Shown piece after piece: positions 25,064 to 33,558 of a stretch of 39,893 nt of DNA; the first letter of the stretch is position 1, and the number at the start of each line of letters is the position of its first letter. The translations under genes were made by a program, and so were the position numbers. The stretch is from Acidobacteriota bacterium (GTDB lineage: Bacteria; Acidobacteriota; Polarisedimenticolia; J045): assembly GCA_030949985.1 (NCBI GenBank), contig JAUZRX010000053.1, forward strand, positions 1-39,893, in the 5' to 3' direction. Below the pieces are notes generated by a model, which had not been told where the DNA came from, did not search any database, and worked only from the letters and a program-made list of their open reading frames with translations.

Positions 25064-25430
25064 CCCGGCGCGGCAGCGGCACCGTCCTCAGGGGCACCGT
25101 CCTCAGGATCCCCAGGCATCGTTCTCACCGGCGGCATCGTTCCCACCGATTTCCGGCCTTTTTCCACTTCTCCTTTCCGTGGTTTCGTCGTACCTGCTAG
25201 CTGCGGAGGATCCAGCAAGGGGGGGGCCGGGCCGTGCGTTCGCGCCGTTCGTTCGCACGGTCGTGGCCCCTGTGCCGGCGAGAAGGCAAGGGAGGCTTTC
25301 GCCGGAGTCATTCTCATTTTGTCGATTTCAGTGCATCGGGTTCATTCCCGCCCGTGGTCTTTTCAGCCTTCTGGATGCATGCCGGCGACGTGCAGCAACC
25401 GCGAGGCGGGATATGGGAGGAGAGGAAGTC
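25064..25430. other. Intergenic region with four degenerate 13-base direct repeats
   Basis: 367 bases. Four copies of GGCAYCGTYCYCA lie at 25078-25090, 25093-25105, 25115-25127 and 25133-25145: two identical, two diverged. A short AT-rich, pyrimidine-rich stretch follows (about 25145-25195). The end of the region supplies the Shine-Dalgarno of the next gene (GGAGGAGAGGAA). No ORF with real coding character is seen. Confidence 0.45.
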
Positions 25431-27605
25431 ATGAAGTTTTTCCGCGTTTCGAGCGCCGCCAGAATGCTGGCGCTGGCCGGAGTCACCATCCTCGCGATGG
25501 TCGGCGCACCGGCCCAAACCCCCTTTGACACGCCTCTGGGGGAATTCGAGCGAATCGGTGGGGGCGAGGTCCGCATCGCCATCGCCGGCGTGGGCACGGG
25601 GGAAGGAGCCCATACCTTCGACATCGACGTACCGGGCGATCCTCTGGCGGCCTGGCTCTACTGGTCCGGCGAAACCACCGAAGCCGGCAATCCGGATCCG
25701 GAAATAACCCTCAGCGGCGGCGCACTCGCCGCGCCCCTCGCCCTGGCGGGCATCGAGATCGGGCGCCGCTACGTGGTCCCGCCGGACGAGGCGGCCACCA
25801 AGGGCGGCGAGGTCGTCTCACGGGCCGACGTGCCGCTCTACGCCCTGGCCGCGGGTATCAACACTTTCTCGATCACGAATTTCAACGACGTCGTGAACAA
25901 CGCCCGCCCCTACCGTGTACAGCACGGCGTGGTGATGGTGGTGATGTACCAGGTGGTTCCCGGCGAAGGGGATTGGGAAGCCATCGGCCTCCAGGGGGCC
26001 GATGTGGCCAACTACGACCGCTGGGCCAGAACTTTCGACTACTCCGAACAGGCCAACAGCGACGTCTTCTGCTTCGATTTCCAGGCTCTCGGCTGCCAGG
26101 TGCAGGGAACCATCAGCCTCGGCATCGGGGGCGTCCTCGAAGATGTTCACCAGCTGGCAGGAAGCACCCGCGTCGCCTACGCCTCCCCGGAACGCACCTG
26201 GTTCGCCACGGGCTCGGGCCCCAGGCCGACGAGCCTGGTCGACCTCTACCAGGTGCTCGAAGAGAACAAGATCATCGACGCCGATTTCGGCTTCAAGGGC
26301 GAGAAGCTCGGTGTTTTCTCCACCCTCGTCGATCTGCCCCAGGGAGCCACCTGGGCCTGCCTGCAGCACCAGATGCTGGAGAAGAAATCCACCGACGAGT
26401 TCCCCCAGAACTTCACCACCTTCTTCGCCGGCCTCCACATGAATCGCTCCTGCAAACCGCCGGGGCAGTGCGCCCTCGACCTGTCGATGGAGATCACCCC
26501 TCCGGACGTCATCGTCCCGGAAACCGAGTGCGACGGCGCCCTGACCCAGGTTGCCTTCGAATACACCGGGCAGGGCTGTGAGGCCAGCACACACCAGCAG
26601 GCTCACGACGCCCATTGCACCGGCGCCGCGGCCTTCGAGGAGAACGTGCGGATCGAGATGACCCGCGCCGACGGCACCCTGATCGGCAGCGTGGAAGGGG
26701 TGAGGCTCGGCGACGTGGTCACCTTCGACGCCCGCCGGGCGGGCCTCGACCATCTCGGCCGCGTCGTCCATCTCGAGATCTTCGACAGTCTCGGGGCATC
26801 CCTCGAGACCAACAAGATTCGCCTCAAGTGCGAAAAGAAATTCAACATCGGCGATCAGTTCGGCAGCCTGCTCGCACTGGCCTACGACACCACCCGGGGC
26901 ACCGCGCGGGATCTGCGCACGGCGACCACCATCAACTACACGGTGACCAACAACGGCGACGGTGACACCGGAGAGCTGACGGTCAACGACGATCTGCTCG
27001 GCGAAGTGGGTTACGTAGCCAACCTCGCACCCGGTGAATCGATCACCTTCACCGCCGATACCACGACCTGGAAACAAACCCGTTTCGACGCCGTGGCCAC
27101 CGGCGAGTGGAACTGTCAGGCATCCGTCGCAGCCGCTCAGACCTTTTCCGAGCCGCCGGATGACGGTGGCCCCGAGTGCGAAGGCGGCATCAAGTCGATC
27201 ACTCTGACCTACACCGGAGAGAGCTGCGAGGCTTCGACCAACGATCAGAGCGGCAAGATGCGCTGCAAGGGCGATGCGCTGATGACCGATCCGGTGAAGA
27301 TCAAGGTCCGCAACAAGAAGGGCCGCAAGCTCTTCGTCTTCGACGATGTCCGGATCGGGGACACCCTGACCCTGGGCTACGGCGACCTCGCCCCGGCACC
27401 GAAAGAATGCGGCAAGCGGGCCAAGCGCAAGCGGGAGCGCAAGCACAAGCGTAAGCTGCCCAACAACCTGGTCTTCCAGGTCATCGACGCGACCACCGGC
27501 GAGCGCCTGCAGGGGATCAAGATCCACACCTCCTGCGAGGAGCCCTTGCTCCAGGGCGACCATTTCGGATCTCTGCAGCTGCAGTCCATCGAATCCCGCC
27601 GCTGA
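25431..27605 (+). CDS. Large exported protein with two Cys-containing repeats
   Basis: 724 residues; ATG at 25431 with AGGAGAGGAA just upstream (the frame before it is shadow). After a signal peptide (VTILAMVGAPAQ) an acidic beta-rich head (GAHTFDIDVPGDPLAAWLYWSGE, FSITNFNDVVNNARPYRVQHG) is followed by two copies of a module: copy 1 about 26535-26880, copy 2 about 27186-27590. Both share Y-TG-x-x-CEAST, a second Cys, R-x-GD, and a final GD-x-FGSL. I associate this kind of module with unassigned exported proteins (DUF7467-like, unverified). Copy 2 has a unique highly basic stretch (KRAKRKRERKHKRK). The function is unknown. A strong terminator hairpin follows. Confidence 0.78.
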   Translation: MKFFRVSSAARMLALAGVTILAMVGAPAQTPFDTPLGEFERIGGGEVRIAIAGVGTGEGAHTFDIDVPGDPLAAWLYWSGETTEAGNPDPEITLSGGALAAPLALAGIEIGRRYVVPPDEAATKGGEVVSRADVPLYALAAGINTFSITNFNDVVNNARPYRVQHGVVMVVMYQVVPGEGDWEAIGLQGADVANYDRWARTFDYSEQANSDVFCFDFQALGCQVQGTISLGIGGVLEDVHQLAGSTRVAYASPERTWFATGSGPRPTSLVDLYQVLEENKIIDADFGFKGEKLGVFSTLVDLPQGATWACLQHQMLEKKSTDEFPQNFTTFFAGLHMNRSCKPPGQCALDLSMEITPPDVIVPETECDGALTQVAFEYTGQGCEASTHQQAHDAHCTGAAAFEENVRIEMTRADGTLIGSVEGVRLGDVVTFDARRAGLDHLGRVVHLEIFDSLGASLETNKIRLKCEKKFNIGDQFGSLLALAYDTTRGTARDLRTATTINYTVTNNGDGDTGELTVNDDLLGEVGYVANLAPGESITFTADTTTWKQTRFDAVATGEWNCQASVAAAQTFSEPPDDGGPECEGGIKSITLTYTGESCEASTNDQSGKMRCKGDALMTDPVKIKVRNKKGRKLFVFDDVRIGDTLTLGYGDLAPAPKECGKRAKRKRERKHKRKLPNNLVFQVIDATTGERLQGIKIHTSCEEPLLQGDHFGSLQLQSIESRR

Positions 27606-27632
27606 TTTCGACGCAGCGACGAATCGACCCAC

Positions 27633-27656
27633 GGGGGCGGCCTTCGGGCCGCCCCC
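27633..27656 (+). terminator. Strong hairpin terminator
   Basis: A perfect 10-bp stem (27633-27642 with 27647-27656) capped by a TTCG tetraloop, 27 bases after the stop of the large exported protein. The convergent esterase ends 90 bases to its right, so it may serve both directions. Confidence 0.6.
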
Positions 27657-27745
27657 CCGTTTGCACCGGCCCCGCATCCGGGCCGAACGCGCCGCCGGGT
27701 CGGGACTCTCGCCCGCGGCTCGAGCGTCCGACCTCGGGTTCCAGC

Positions 27746-29146
27746 TCAGCGAGCGCAACTATCGGGTGTCGCCAGGGGCGCGCAAGGCGCTGCGGCGGGT
27801 TCCCGGGGCTGGCCGGCGGCATCGAACCCGTAGCTGCCTTCCCCCTCCGGGCCCGCCGGCACCACCAGGAAGAAATCCGCCCCGCCGGCCCCGGCGGGGA
27901 TCACCGCCTGCCGGTCGACCAGCGAACAGCGTTCGGAGACCAGCGAGTCGTAACCCGCCCGCAGGTCACCGCGATAGATGCCGTACTCGCTGCCGTCGCC
28001 GCAGTCGCCGGCCCACTCCAGCCGCAACGATTCCGGTCCCTCCCGCCGTAGCCGCAACAGCCCGGCCACGCCGGGGGCCGTGCCCTGCCCCTGCCCGCTG
28101 AGGCGCTGGCGGGAGAGAAAGGCCCAGGCCTGGCGGGAACCCTCGATGTCGTGGTTCTGCAAGCCGAGACCGAGGAGTTGCAGGACGAGCCGCGAGCGGG
28201 GGTGATCGATGGAGGGGGTGACGTGCCCCCCGTTGCGAATGCGGTAGAACGCCACCTCCGCCCCCTCGTAGCCGCGGCGGTAGAGGGTGCTCTCGGCGGT
28301 GGTGCCGTCATCGGGGTCGAGGTCGTCGTAGGCGGTGAACTCCCCGGGACCGGCTTCGGTGAGGTTGTGAGCGATCCAGTACTCCCGGGTCGCCTCGGCG
28401 GAGATCACGCGGCCGCGTTCACATTCCACCTTGTCCACTACGCAGCCCCCGTCCCAGGGCATGTAGGTCTCCTCGCCGTCGCCGTTACAGATGAAAACGG
28501 AGATCGGGTGCCGGGGATCGGCGCATTCGCTGACCGCCGGAAGGTTGGCGATGAACGGCGCGATGGCGGCGATGCGTTCGGAAAGCTCGAAGGCCAGCCG
28601 GTAGCTCATCAGGCCGCCATTGGACGAACCCGTGGCATAGACCCGCTGCGGGTCGATCGGGTAGCGCGCGTCGGCCCAGTCAATCAGGGCGCTGATGAAA
28701 CCCACGTCGTCCGCCCCGGTTTCGACTCGGGGACCGTCGGCCCGGCAGTCATTCCAGTTCTGGTCGTTGGTGGAGGGATCTCCGGTCGCAGGATCCACCC
28801 CGTTGGGGACGATCAACAGCAGACCTTCCTCGTCTGCGATCTCCGGCCATTCGGCGTGAGTCCCATTGTCGAGAAACGAGCGCATGTCGCCACCGCCACC
28901 ATGCAGTACGAAGAGCAGGGGCATGCCCTCCGGAGGCTGGAAATCGGGCCTGTAGACACGGAAGTAGCGCGTCATGCCGTCGTGCTCGAGGGTCTGCTCC
29001 TCGTCCCAGGTACCGGCGGCCGCCGGCCCGGCCGCAAACCACGCCGCCAGAACCGCTCCCAGCGCCCACCACCATCGAAGGGTACGCCTGCGACGGAACA
29101 CCGCGCATACGGCACACCGACGACCGGAATCCGCGCATGCTGTCAT
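27746..29146 (-). CDS. Exported PHB-depolymerase/feruloyl-esterase-like hydrolase with C-terminal module
   Basis: 466 residues; ATG at 29146 chosen because GGGAGG lies nine bases upstream. A long N-terminal signal region (basic Cys-containing start, hydrophobic to AAGPAAAG) precedes an alpha/beta-hydrolase of the Esterase_PHB/LpqC group. It shows LFVLHGGGGDMRSFL, LIVPNGVDPATGD with NDQNWNDC, the nucleophile elbow ATGSSNGGLM and the late GGH (NGGHVTPS). These enzymes cleave polyester or feruloyl/acetyl-xylan esters outside the cell. The last ~110 residues are the FnIII-like module seen in other exported proteins here (YGIYRGDL, FFLVVPAG, GSYGFDAAGQ, terminal Cys). The natural substrate is unknown. 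Confidence 0.86.
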   Translation of the reverse strand: MTACADSGRRCAVCAVFRRRRTLRWWWALGAVLAAWFAAGPAAAGTWDEEQTLEHDGMTRYFRVYRPDFQPPEGMPLLFVLHGGGGDMRSFLDNGTHAEWPEIADEEGLLLIVPNGVDPATGDPSTNDQNWNDCRADGPRVETGADDVGFISALIDWADARYPIDPQRVYATGSSNGGLMSYRLAFELSERIAAIAPFIANLPAVSECADPRHPISVFICNGDGEETYMPWDGGCVVDKVECERGRVISAEATREYWIAHNLTEAGPGEFTAYDDLDPDDGTTAESTLYRRGYEGAEVAFYRIRNGGHVTPSIDHPRSRLVLQLLGLGLQNHDIEGSRQAWAFLSRQRLSGQGQGTAPGVAGLLRLRREGPESLRLEWAGDCGDGSEYGIYRGDLRAGYDSLVSERCSLVDRQAVIPAGAGGADFFLVVPAGPEGEGSYGFDAAGQPREPAAAPCAPLATPDSCAR

Positions 29147-29441
29147 GACTCGCAAACCTCCCACTATGAATTAGACGCTCCCGAACGGGTCAAGGCAATG
29201 GATTTCCGGCCGGGAACCCGGGCGGGGACCGACTTCCGCGGCTCCAGGCCGTTCGGAGCGGATCGCCCACGCTCGGCTTCAGGTCCCCGGCGCCGCCCGC
29301 CGGGCGCGCGATGCACACCGGGTCGAGACGGGTTGCCCTTCTACCGGACGCCACTTGGTGGTACATGTTGAGTCGAGCAACCCCCCACGGTGCGCCCCGA
29401 GGCGCCCATAGCTGCTGAACGAGGTCCCACGGGAGCCTGAA
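29147..29441. promoter_or_regulatory. Divergent control region of esterase and subtilase
   Basis: 295 bases between the two starts of two exported enzymes. It contains only the ribosome-binding sites GGGAGG (esterase) and GGGAG (subtilase) as clear signals. No promoter consensus or dyad stood out by eye. Confidence 0.3.
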
Positions 29442-31244
29442 ATGCACATTCCTCGTCGTCTCGCCCTTCTCCTCGCCCTGTTGCCGCTGATCGGCTCCAC
29501 CGCCCTGGCGGATGCGACCATCGCTCCCTCCCTGGCCGCCCGCCTCGACGAAGGACCGGCCCCCTTTCTCGTCCTGCTCGAGGAAGATCCCGTCCCCACC
29601 GGCGTGACAGGCACGGAACTCTACGGCCATCTCACCCGGCGGGCGGGCACCAGCCAGCGTTCCCTGCGCGCCTGGCTCGACGCACGGGGCATTCCCTACA
29701 GGCCTTTCTACATCGTCAACGCCCTGCTGGTGGAGGGCGACCGGAAGCTGGCCGAAACTCTCGCCGGTCGTTCCGACGTCCGCCGGCTGGTGGACGACCC
29801 CGCCGTCCGCGCCGTGGAACCGGTTCCCCTGGGCCCGGCCCCGGAGGCATCCACTGACGGAGTGGAATGGGGCGTGACCATGGTGGGAGCGGTCGAAGTG
29901 TGGAACCGCTGGGGAAGTCACGGCGAGGGTATCGTGGTCGCCTCGATGGATACCGGAGTCGAGCGGACCCATCCCGCCATCATCGCCCAGTACCGTGGCG
30001 GCACCGGCGAGGGGGTGGACCACGCCTACTCCTGGCACGACGCCATCGACGGCTCGGACGCGCCCTGGGACGATCACGGCCACGGCACGCACACGGTGGG
30101 CACCATGGTCGGCGACGACGGCGCCGGCAACCAGGTGGGTGTGGCTCCCGGCGCCCGCTGGATCGCCTGCCGCAACATGGACCACGGTGTAGGGCGCCCC
30201 TCGAGCTATCTCGAGTGCATGGAATGGACCCTCGCACCCTATCCCCCGGGCGGCGATCCCTTCACCGACGGTCGTCCCGAGATGGCCCCCCAAGTGGTGA
30301 ACAACTCCTGGGGTTGTCCACCGTCGGAGGGCTGCGACACCCAGGTCTTCGACGAGGCCCTGGCCAGGCTGCGTCGCGCGGGCATCTGGATGGTCGCCGC
30401 CGCCGGCAACGACGGGCCCAACTGCAACACGGTGAAGGACCCGCCGGCCATCTCTCCCGACGTCTTCACCGTCGCCGCCGTGACCTCGGCCCGGGCCACC
30501 GCCTGGTTTTCCAGTCGAGGGCCGGTGACGGTGGACGGCTCGAACCGGGCCAAACCCCAGATCGCCGCCCCCGGCGACGGTGTGCGGTCGGCCGTACCGC
30601 CGGATGGCTACGCCTCATGGAGCGGAACGTCCATGGCCGCCCCCCACGTGGCCGGGGTCGGCGCGCTGATCTGGTCGGCGGCCCCCGGCCTCGAAGGCCT
30701 GCTCGAGATCTCCGAGTGCCTGGTGGAGCGCTCGGCGAGCACACCGGTGGGTAATTTCTTCCCCCAGAACTGCGGCGGCATCTCCCACACCACCTACCCC
30801 AACTACATCTCCGGGTGGGGCATCGTCCGGGCCGACGCGGCCCTCGACCTGCCCAACGGCGACGGCGACAAGGTGGCCGACGCCTGCGACTGCGCACCGG
30901 GCGATGGCGGCGCCTTCGCCGCCCCGGTGGAAGTCACCGGCCTGGATTTCGACGACGCCGCGACCCTGCGCTGGGACGACCAGTCTTATGGGGCGGGAGA
31001 CGGCACGACTTATGACCTGCTGCGCGGCACACTGACCGACCTGCGGGCCCGGGGAGGCGTCGACGATGCCACCTGCCTGGCCGCGGAACTGACCGAGGCT
31101 GCGACAAGCGATCCCGCGACGCCGCCACCGGGGGACGGCTTCCACTACCTGGTCCGCGCGGCCAACGCCTGCGGAAGCTCCGACTGGGGCCGCGCCTCGG
31201 ACTCCACCCCCCGCTCGGCCACCGCCTGCGACGGTGGTCCCTGA
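29442..31244 (+). CDS. Exported subtilisin-family (S8) serine peptidase with C-terminal module
   Basis: 600 residues. Signal peptide (ending STALA), then an I9-like propeptide (about 25-135: FLVLLEEDPVP, IVNALLVEGDR). The catalytic domain follows with Asp in ASMDTGV (D170), His in HGHGTHT (H214), the oxyanion Asn in AAGNDG (N323) and Ser in SGTSMAAPH (S397). A Cys-rich insertion lies around 275-330. The last ~120 residues begin with an acidic DGDKVADACDC stretch and continue as the FnIII-like module (YDLLRGTL, CLAAEL, FHYLVRAANACG). It should be a secreted endopeptidase. It is tail-to-tail with the radical SAM gene, five bases apart. Confidence 0.92.
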   Translation: MHIPRRLALLLALLPLIGSTALADATIAPSLAARLDEGPAPFLVLLEEDPVPTGVTGTELYGHLTRRAGTSQRSLRAWLDARGIPYRPFYIVNALLVEGDRKLAETLAGRSDVRRLVDDPAVRAVEPVPLGPAPEASTDGVEWGVTMVGAVEVWNRWGSHGEGIVVASMDTGVERTHPAIIAQYRGGTGEGVDHAYSWHDAIDGSDAPWDDHGHGTHTVGTMVGDDGAGNQVGVAPGARWIACRNMDHGVGRPSSYLECMEWTLAPYPPGGDPFTDGRPEMAPQVVNNSWGCPPSEGCDTQVFDEALARLRRAGIWMVAAAGNDGPNCNTVKDPPAISPDVFTVAAVTSARATAWFSSRGPVTVDGSNRAKPQIAAPGDGVRSAVPPDGYASWSGTSMAAPHVAGVGALIWSAAPGLEGLLEISECLVERSASTPVGNFFPQNCGGISHTTYPNYISGWGIVRADAALDLPNGDGDKVADACDCAPGDGGAFAAPVEVTGLDFDDAATLRWDDQSYGAGDGTTYDLLRGTLTDLRARGGVDDATCLAAELTEAATSDPATPPPGDGFHYLVRAANACGSSDWGRASDSTPRSATACDGGP

Positions 31245-31249
31245 AGGCG

Positions 31250-32821
31250 TCAGGCCGACTCGTCCGGGCAAACCACCGCCGGAGGAGCCGCAGCGCCGCC
31301 ACCGAGGGCCGGCAGCGACTCGGTGTTCAAGATCGCCTCCAGACGAGGCGCGACCACCTTGCGGGTGTACTCGATGAAGTGATGCCCGGCACCGGCTCGC
31401 ATCAGGGCTTCGACCAGGCGACTCGAATCCCAGCGCCAGATCTTCCACAAAAAGCGCAGGTACTCGAGGCGGTAGTGGGCGAACAGACCCTGGGTGATCA
31501 GGGCCCGCGCGCCCGAGACGATTTGCGCCGCCGTGGGACGACGCCGCCATCGAGGCTGGGGCCGCCGGGCCAGCATCGCCCGTACCCGGTCGAAGTAGGC
31601 CCGCGGCTCGTAGACCTTTTGCAGCAGACGACGATAACCCGCCACCAGGGTCTTGTCGGACAGCACGGTGTCGAAGTTCACGTGGCCGAACTGATCGGTA
31701 CCGATGTGGGGCCTGAGCCGACCCTCCTTCTCCAGGCGCCGGGTCAGGGCGGTGCCGGGCAACGCCTGGAGCATACCGACCATGGCGAAGGGAATCGCGG
31801 CCTTTTCGATCAGGTCGTACTGCTCGTCGAAGATCGATGGCGTGTCGGAGTCGAAGCCGACGATGAAGCCGGCCCAGACATCCATGCCGTGCTCGAGGAT
31901 CCGGTGAACCCGGTCGGCGATGTCCCCTTTCATGTTCTGGACCTTGTGCATCTCGGCGATGGAATCCGCCGATGGACTCTCGATGCCGATGAACACGCTT
32001 TCGAAACCCGCATCGACCATGGACTTCATCAGGGCTTCGTCATCGGCCAGGTTGAGCGATGCCTCGGTGTAGAAGAAAAAGGGCCAGTCCTTCCGCTCCT
32101 GCCACCGCCGGAGATGGGGAATCAGCGCCCGGACTTCCTTTTTATTGCCGATGAAGTTGTCGTCGACGAAAAAGACACTACCCCGGAAGCCCGTCGCGGC
32201 GATGGCATCGAGTTCCGCCTCCACCTGTTCGGGAGCCTTGACCCGAGGCCGGCGACCATACATGACGATGATGTCGCAGAACTCGCAGGAAAAAGGGCAA
32301 CCCCTCGAATATTGCAGGGCCATGTGCAGGTAGGAGTCCACGTTGAGCAAGTCGTAGCGCGGCACGGGAGAGTCGGTGATCGGCGGTTTGTCGAGGCCCT
32401 GGAAGCGATGAGGCGCCCGGCCCTGTTCGAGCTGCCGGCAAAACTCTCCGATCGAGCCTTCCGCTTCCCCGACGAAGACATGGTCCGCCGCCTCGAAGTC
32501 TTCCGGAACGGCGGTGGCGTAGGGCCCTCCCACCGCGCAGCGCACACCCAATGCACGACAGCGGGCGATGACCTGGTGCATCGACCGGCGCTGGGCCAGC
32601 ATGCCGGAAATCAACACCACGTCAGCGGCACGAATCTGCTGATCGCTCAGAGACTCCGCGTTGAGATCGACCAGGCGCAGCTTCCAGTCTGCGGGCAGCA
32701 AGGCCGCCACGGTGATCAGGGGCAACGGCGGCAGCAGGCAGCGTTTGCCCACCAGGCGCAGGGAGTACGAGTAGCTCCAGTAGGTCGGAGGGAACTCGGG
32801 CCAAACGAGCAGGGCTTCCAT
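31250..32821 (-). CDS. B12-binding radical SAM protein (DUF4070 type, HpnP-like)
   Basis: 523 residues; ATG at 32821 with GAGGAGA upstream. The N-terminal cobalamin-binding domain (about 1-135: ITVAALLPADWKLRLVDLN, ADVVLISGM, VGGPYATAVPEDF, HVFVGEAEG) precedes the radical SAM core with the 4Fe-4S motif C175-x3-C179-x2-C182 (SRGCPFSCEFCD). The core also holds VFFVDDNFIGNKKEV and IGIESP. A C-terminal DUF4070-like domain follows. This is the domain order of HpnP, the hopanoid C-2 methylase, but that family also holds many uncharacterised relatives, and no hopanoid genes lie in the window. It uses methylcobalamin/SAM for C-methylation or a similar radical step. The substrate is unknown. Confidence 0.85.
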   Translation of the reverse strand: MEALLVWPEFPPTYWSYSYSLRLVGKRCLLPPLPLITVAALLPADWKLRLVDLNAESLSDQQIRAADVVLISGMLAQRRSMHQVIARCRALGVRCAVGGPYATAVPEDFEAADHVFVGEAEGSIGEFCRQLEQGRAPHRFQGLDKPPITDSPVPRYDLLNVDSYLHMALQYSRGCPFSCEFCDIIVMYGRRPRVKAPEQVEAELDAIAATGFRGSVFFVDDNFIGNKKEVRALIPHLRRWQERKDWPFFFYTEASLNLADDEALMKSMVDAGFESVFIGIESPSADSIAEMHKVQNMKGDIADRVHRILEHGMDVWAGFIVGFDSDTPSIFDEQYDLIEKAAIPFAMVGMLQALPGTALTRRLEKEGRLRPHIGTDQFGHVNFDTVLSDKTLVAGYRRLLQKVYEPRAYFDRVRAMLARRPQPRWRRRPTAAQIVSGARALITQGLFAHYRLEYLRFLWKIWRWDSSRLVEALMRAGAGHHFIEYTRKVVAPRLEAILNTESLPALGGGAAAPPAVVCPDESA

Positions 32822-32937
32822 GTTCTCTCCTCGGGGCGCGGCGACGAACCGTCCTGGTCCCTTGTCGCGGCTTCCGCGCCCCCAACAAGTACGGGCAAAG
32901 CCGCCCCACCGCAACCGGCGCCGAATGCACCGTCCAT

Positions 32938-32963
32938 AAAAAACGCCCCGCCGAAGCGGGGCG
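32938..32963 (-). terminator. Intrinsic terminator of the cold-shock gene
   Basis: On the minus strand an 8-bp GC stem (32956-32963 with 32944-32951, TTCG loop) is followed by a run of six T. It lies about 30 bases after the cold-shock stop codon and just before the radical SAM gene, so the two are separate transcripts. Confidence 0.9.
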
Positions 32964-32993
32964 CCTTCAGTACTATGGCAGCTCGTGAAGGGT

Positions 32994-33197
32994 TCAGGCG
33001 CTGCGCTGGACCTGGGTCGCCTGGGGACCCTTGGGACCCTGGGTGACCTCGAACTCGACGGTCTCACCCTCGTTGAGGGTCTTGAATCCACTGCCGAGAA
33101 TGGCGGTGTGGTGGACGAAGACGTCCGTGCCATCCTCCTGGCTGATGAACCCGTAACCCTTGGCATCGTTGAACCACTTCACAGTTCCCTTCGGCAT
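32994..33197 (-). CDS. csp: Cold-shock domain protein, CspA family
   Basis: 67 residues, the normal CspA length. It has the nucleic-acid-binding motifs RNP1 (KGYGFI) and RNP2 (VFVHH), plus the [10 protein letters not shown] entry and [11 protein letters not shown] end. It binds single-stranded RNA/DNA and acts as an RNA chaperone. The ATG at 33197 has GGAG six bases upstream. A candidate promoter far upstream would give a leader of over 100 bases, as in other cold-shock genes. Confidence 0.95.
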   Translation of the reverse strand: MPKGTVKWFNDAKGYGFISQEDGTDVFVHHTAILGSGFKTLNEGETVEFEVTQGPKGPQATQVQRSA

Positions 33198-33558
33198 TCG
33201 GTACTCCGTTCTTTCCGGAAAGCGGTCGGCGCTTCCCTCAATCGGTTCCAGTAGCGGGCCAAGCGGCTTGCGGGCAGAAACGATCCGGCCCGGAAAAAAG
33301 ACAAGGGCGTTTTGCGCCGCTTCTGGAGGTAACCCGGTGATTATGCGGGCAGTCACCCCTCGAAAGCAAGGCCTTCGACTCTTTTTTCTTACTTTCGCGT
33401 GACTTCTGAAAAACTCGGCCGGGAACACCCTGCGCCATCCTCTTGCCCTCCCCGGCCCTTTCAGTACTGACCGGGTCCTGGAGGGACACTCCCCGCAGGG
33501 AGCACCGGGGTTTTCGGCGTGTTCTCGATCACCGGGGAGGTCGGCCGGGAGTCGTCGT
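33198..33558. other. Leader and upstream region of the cold-shock gene
   Basis: 361 bases between the cold-shock start and the decayed metalloprotease. It contains the cold-shock leader, the candidate promoter listed separately, and a plus-strand T-rich stretch near 33381-33390. Otherwise no gene or repeat is seen. Confidence 0.4.
33340..33369 (-). promoter_or_regulatory. Candidate sigma-70-like promoter of the cold-shock gene
   Basis: On the minus strand, TTGCTT (33369-33364) and CATAAT (33345-33340) are separated by 18 bases. The implied leader of about 135 bases is consistent with a temperature-responsive 5' region, but this is inferred from position and consensus only. Confidence 0.35.
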
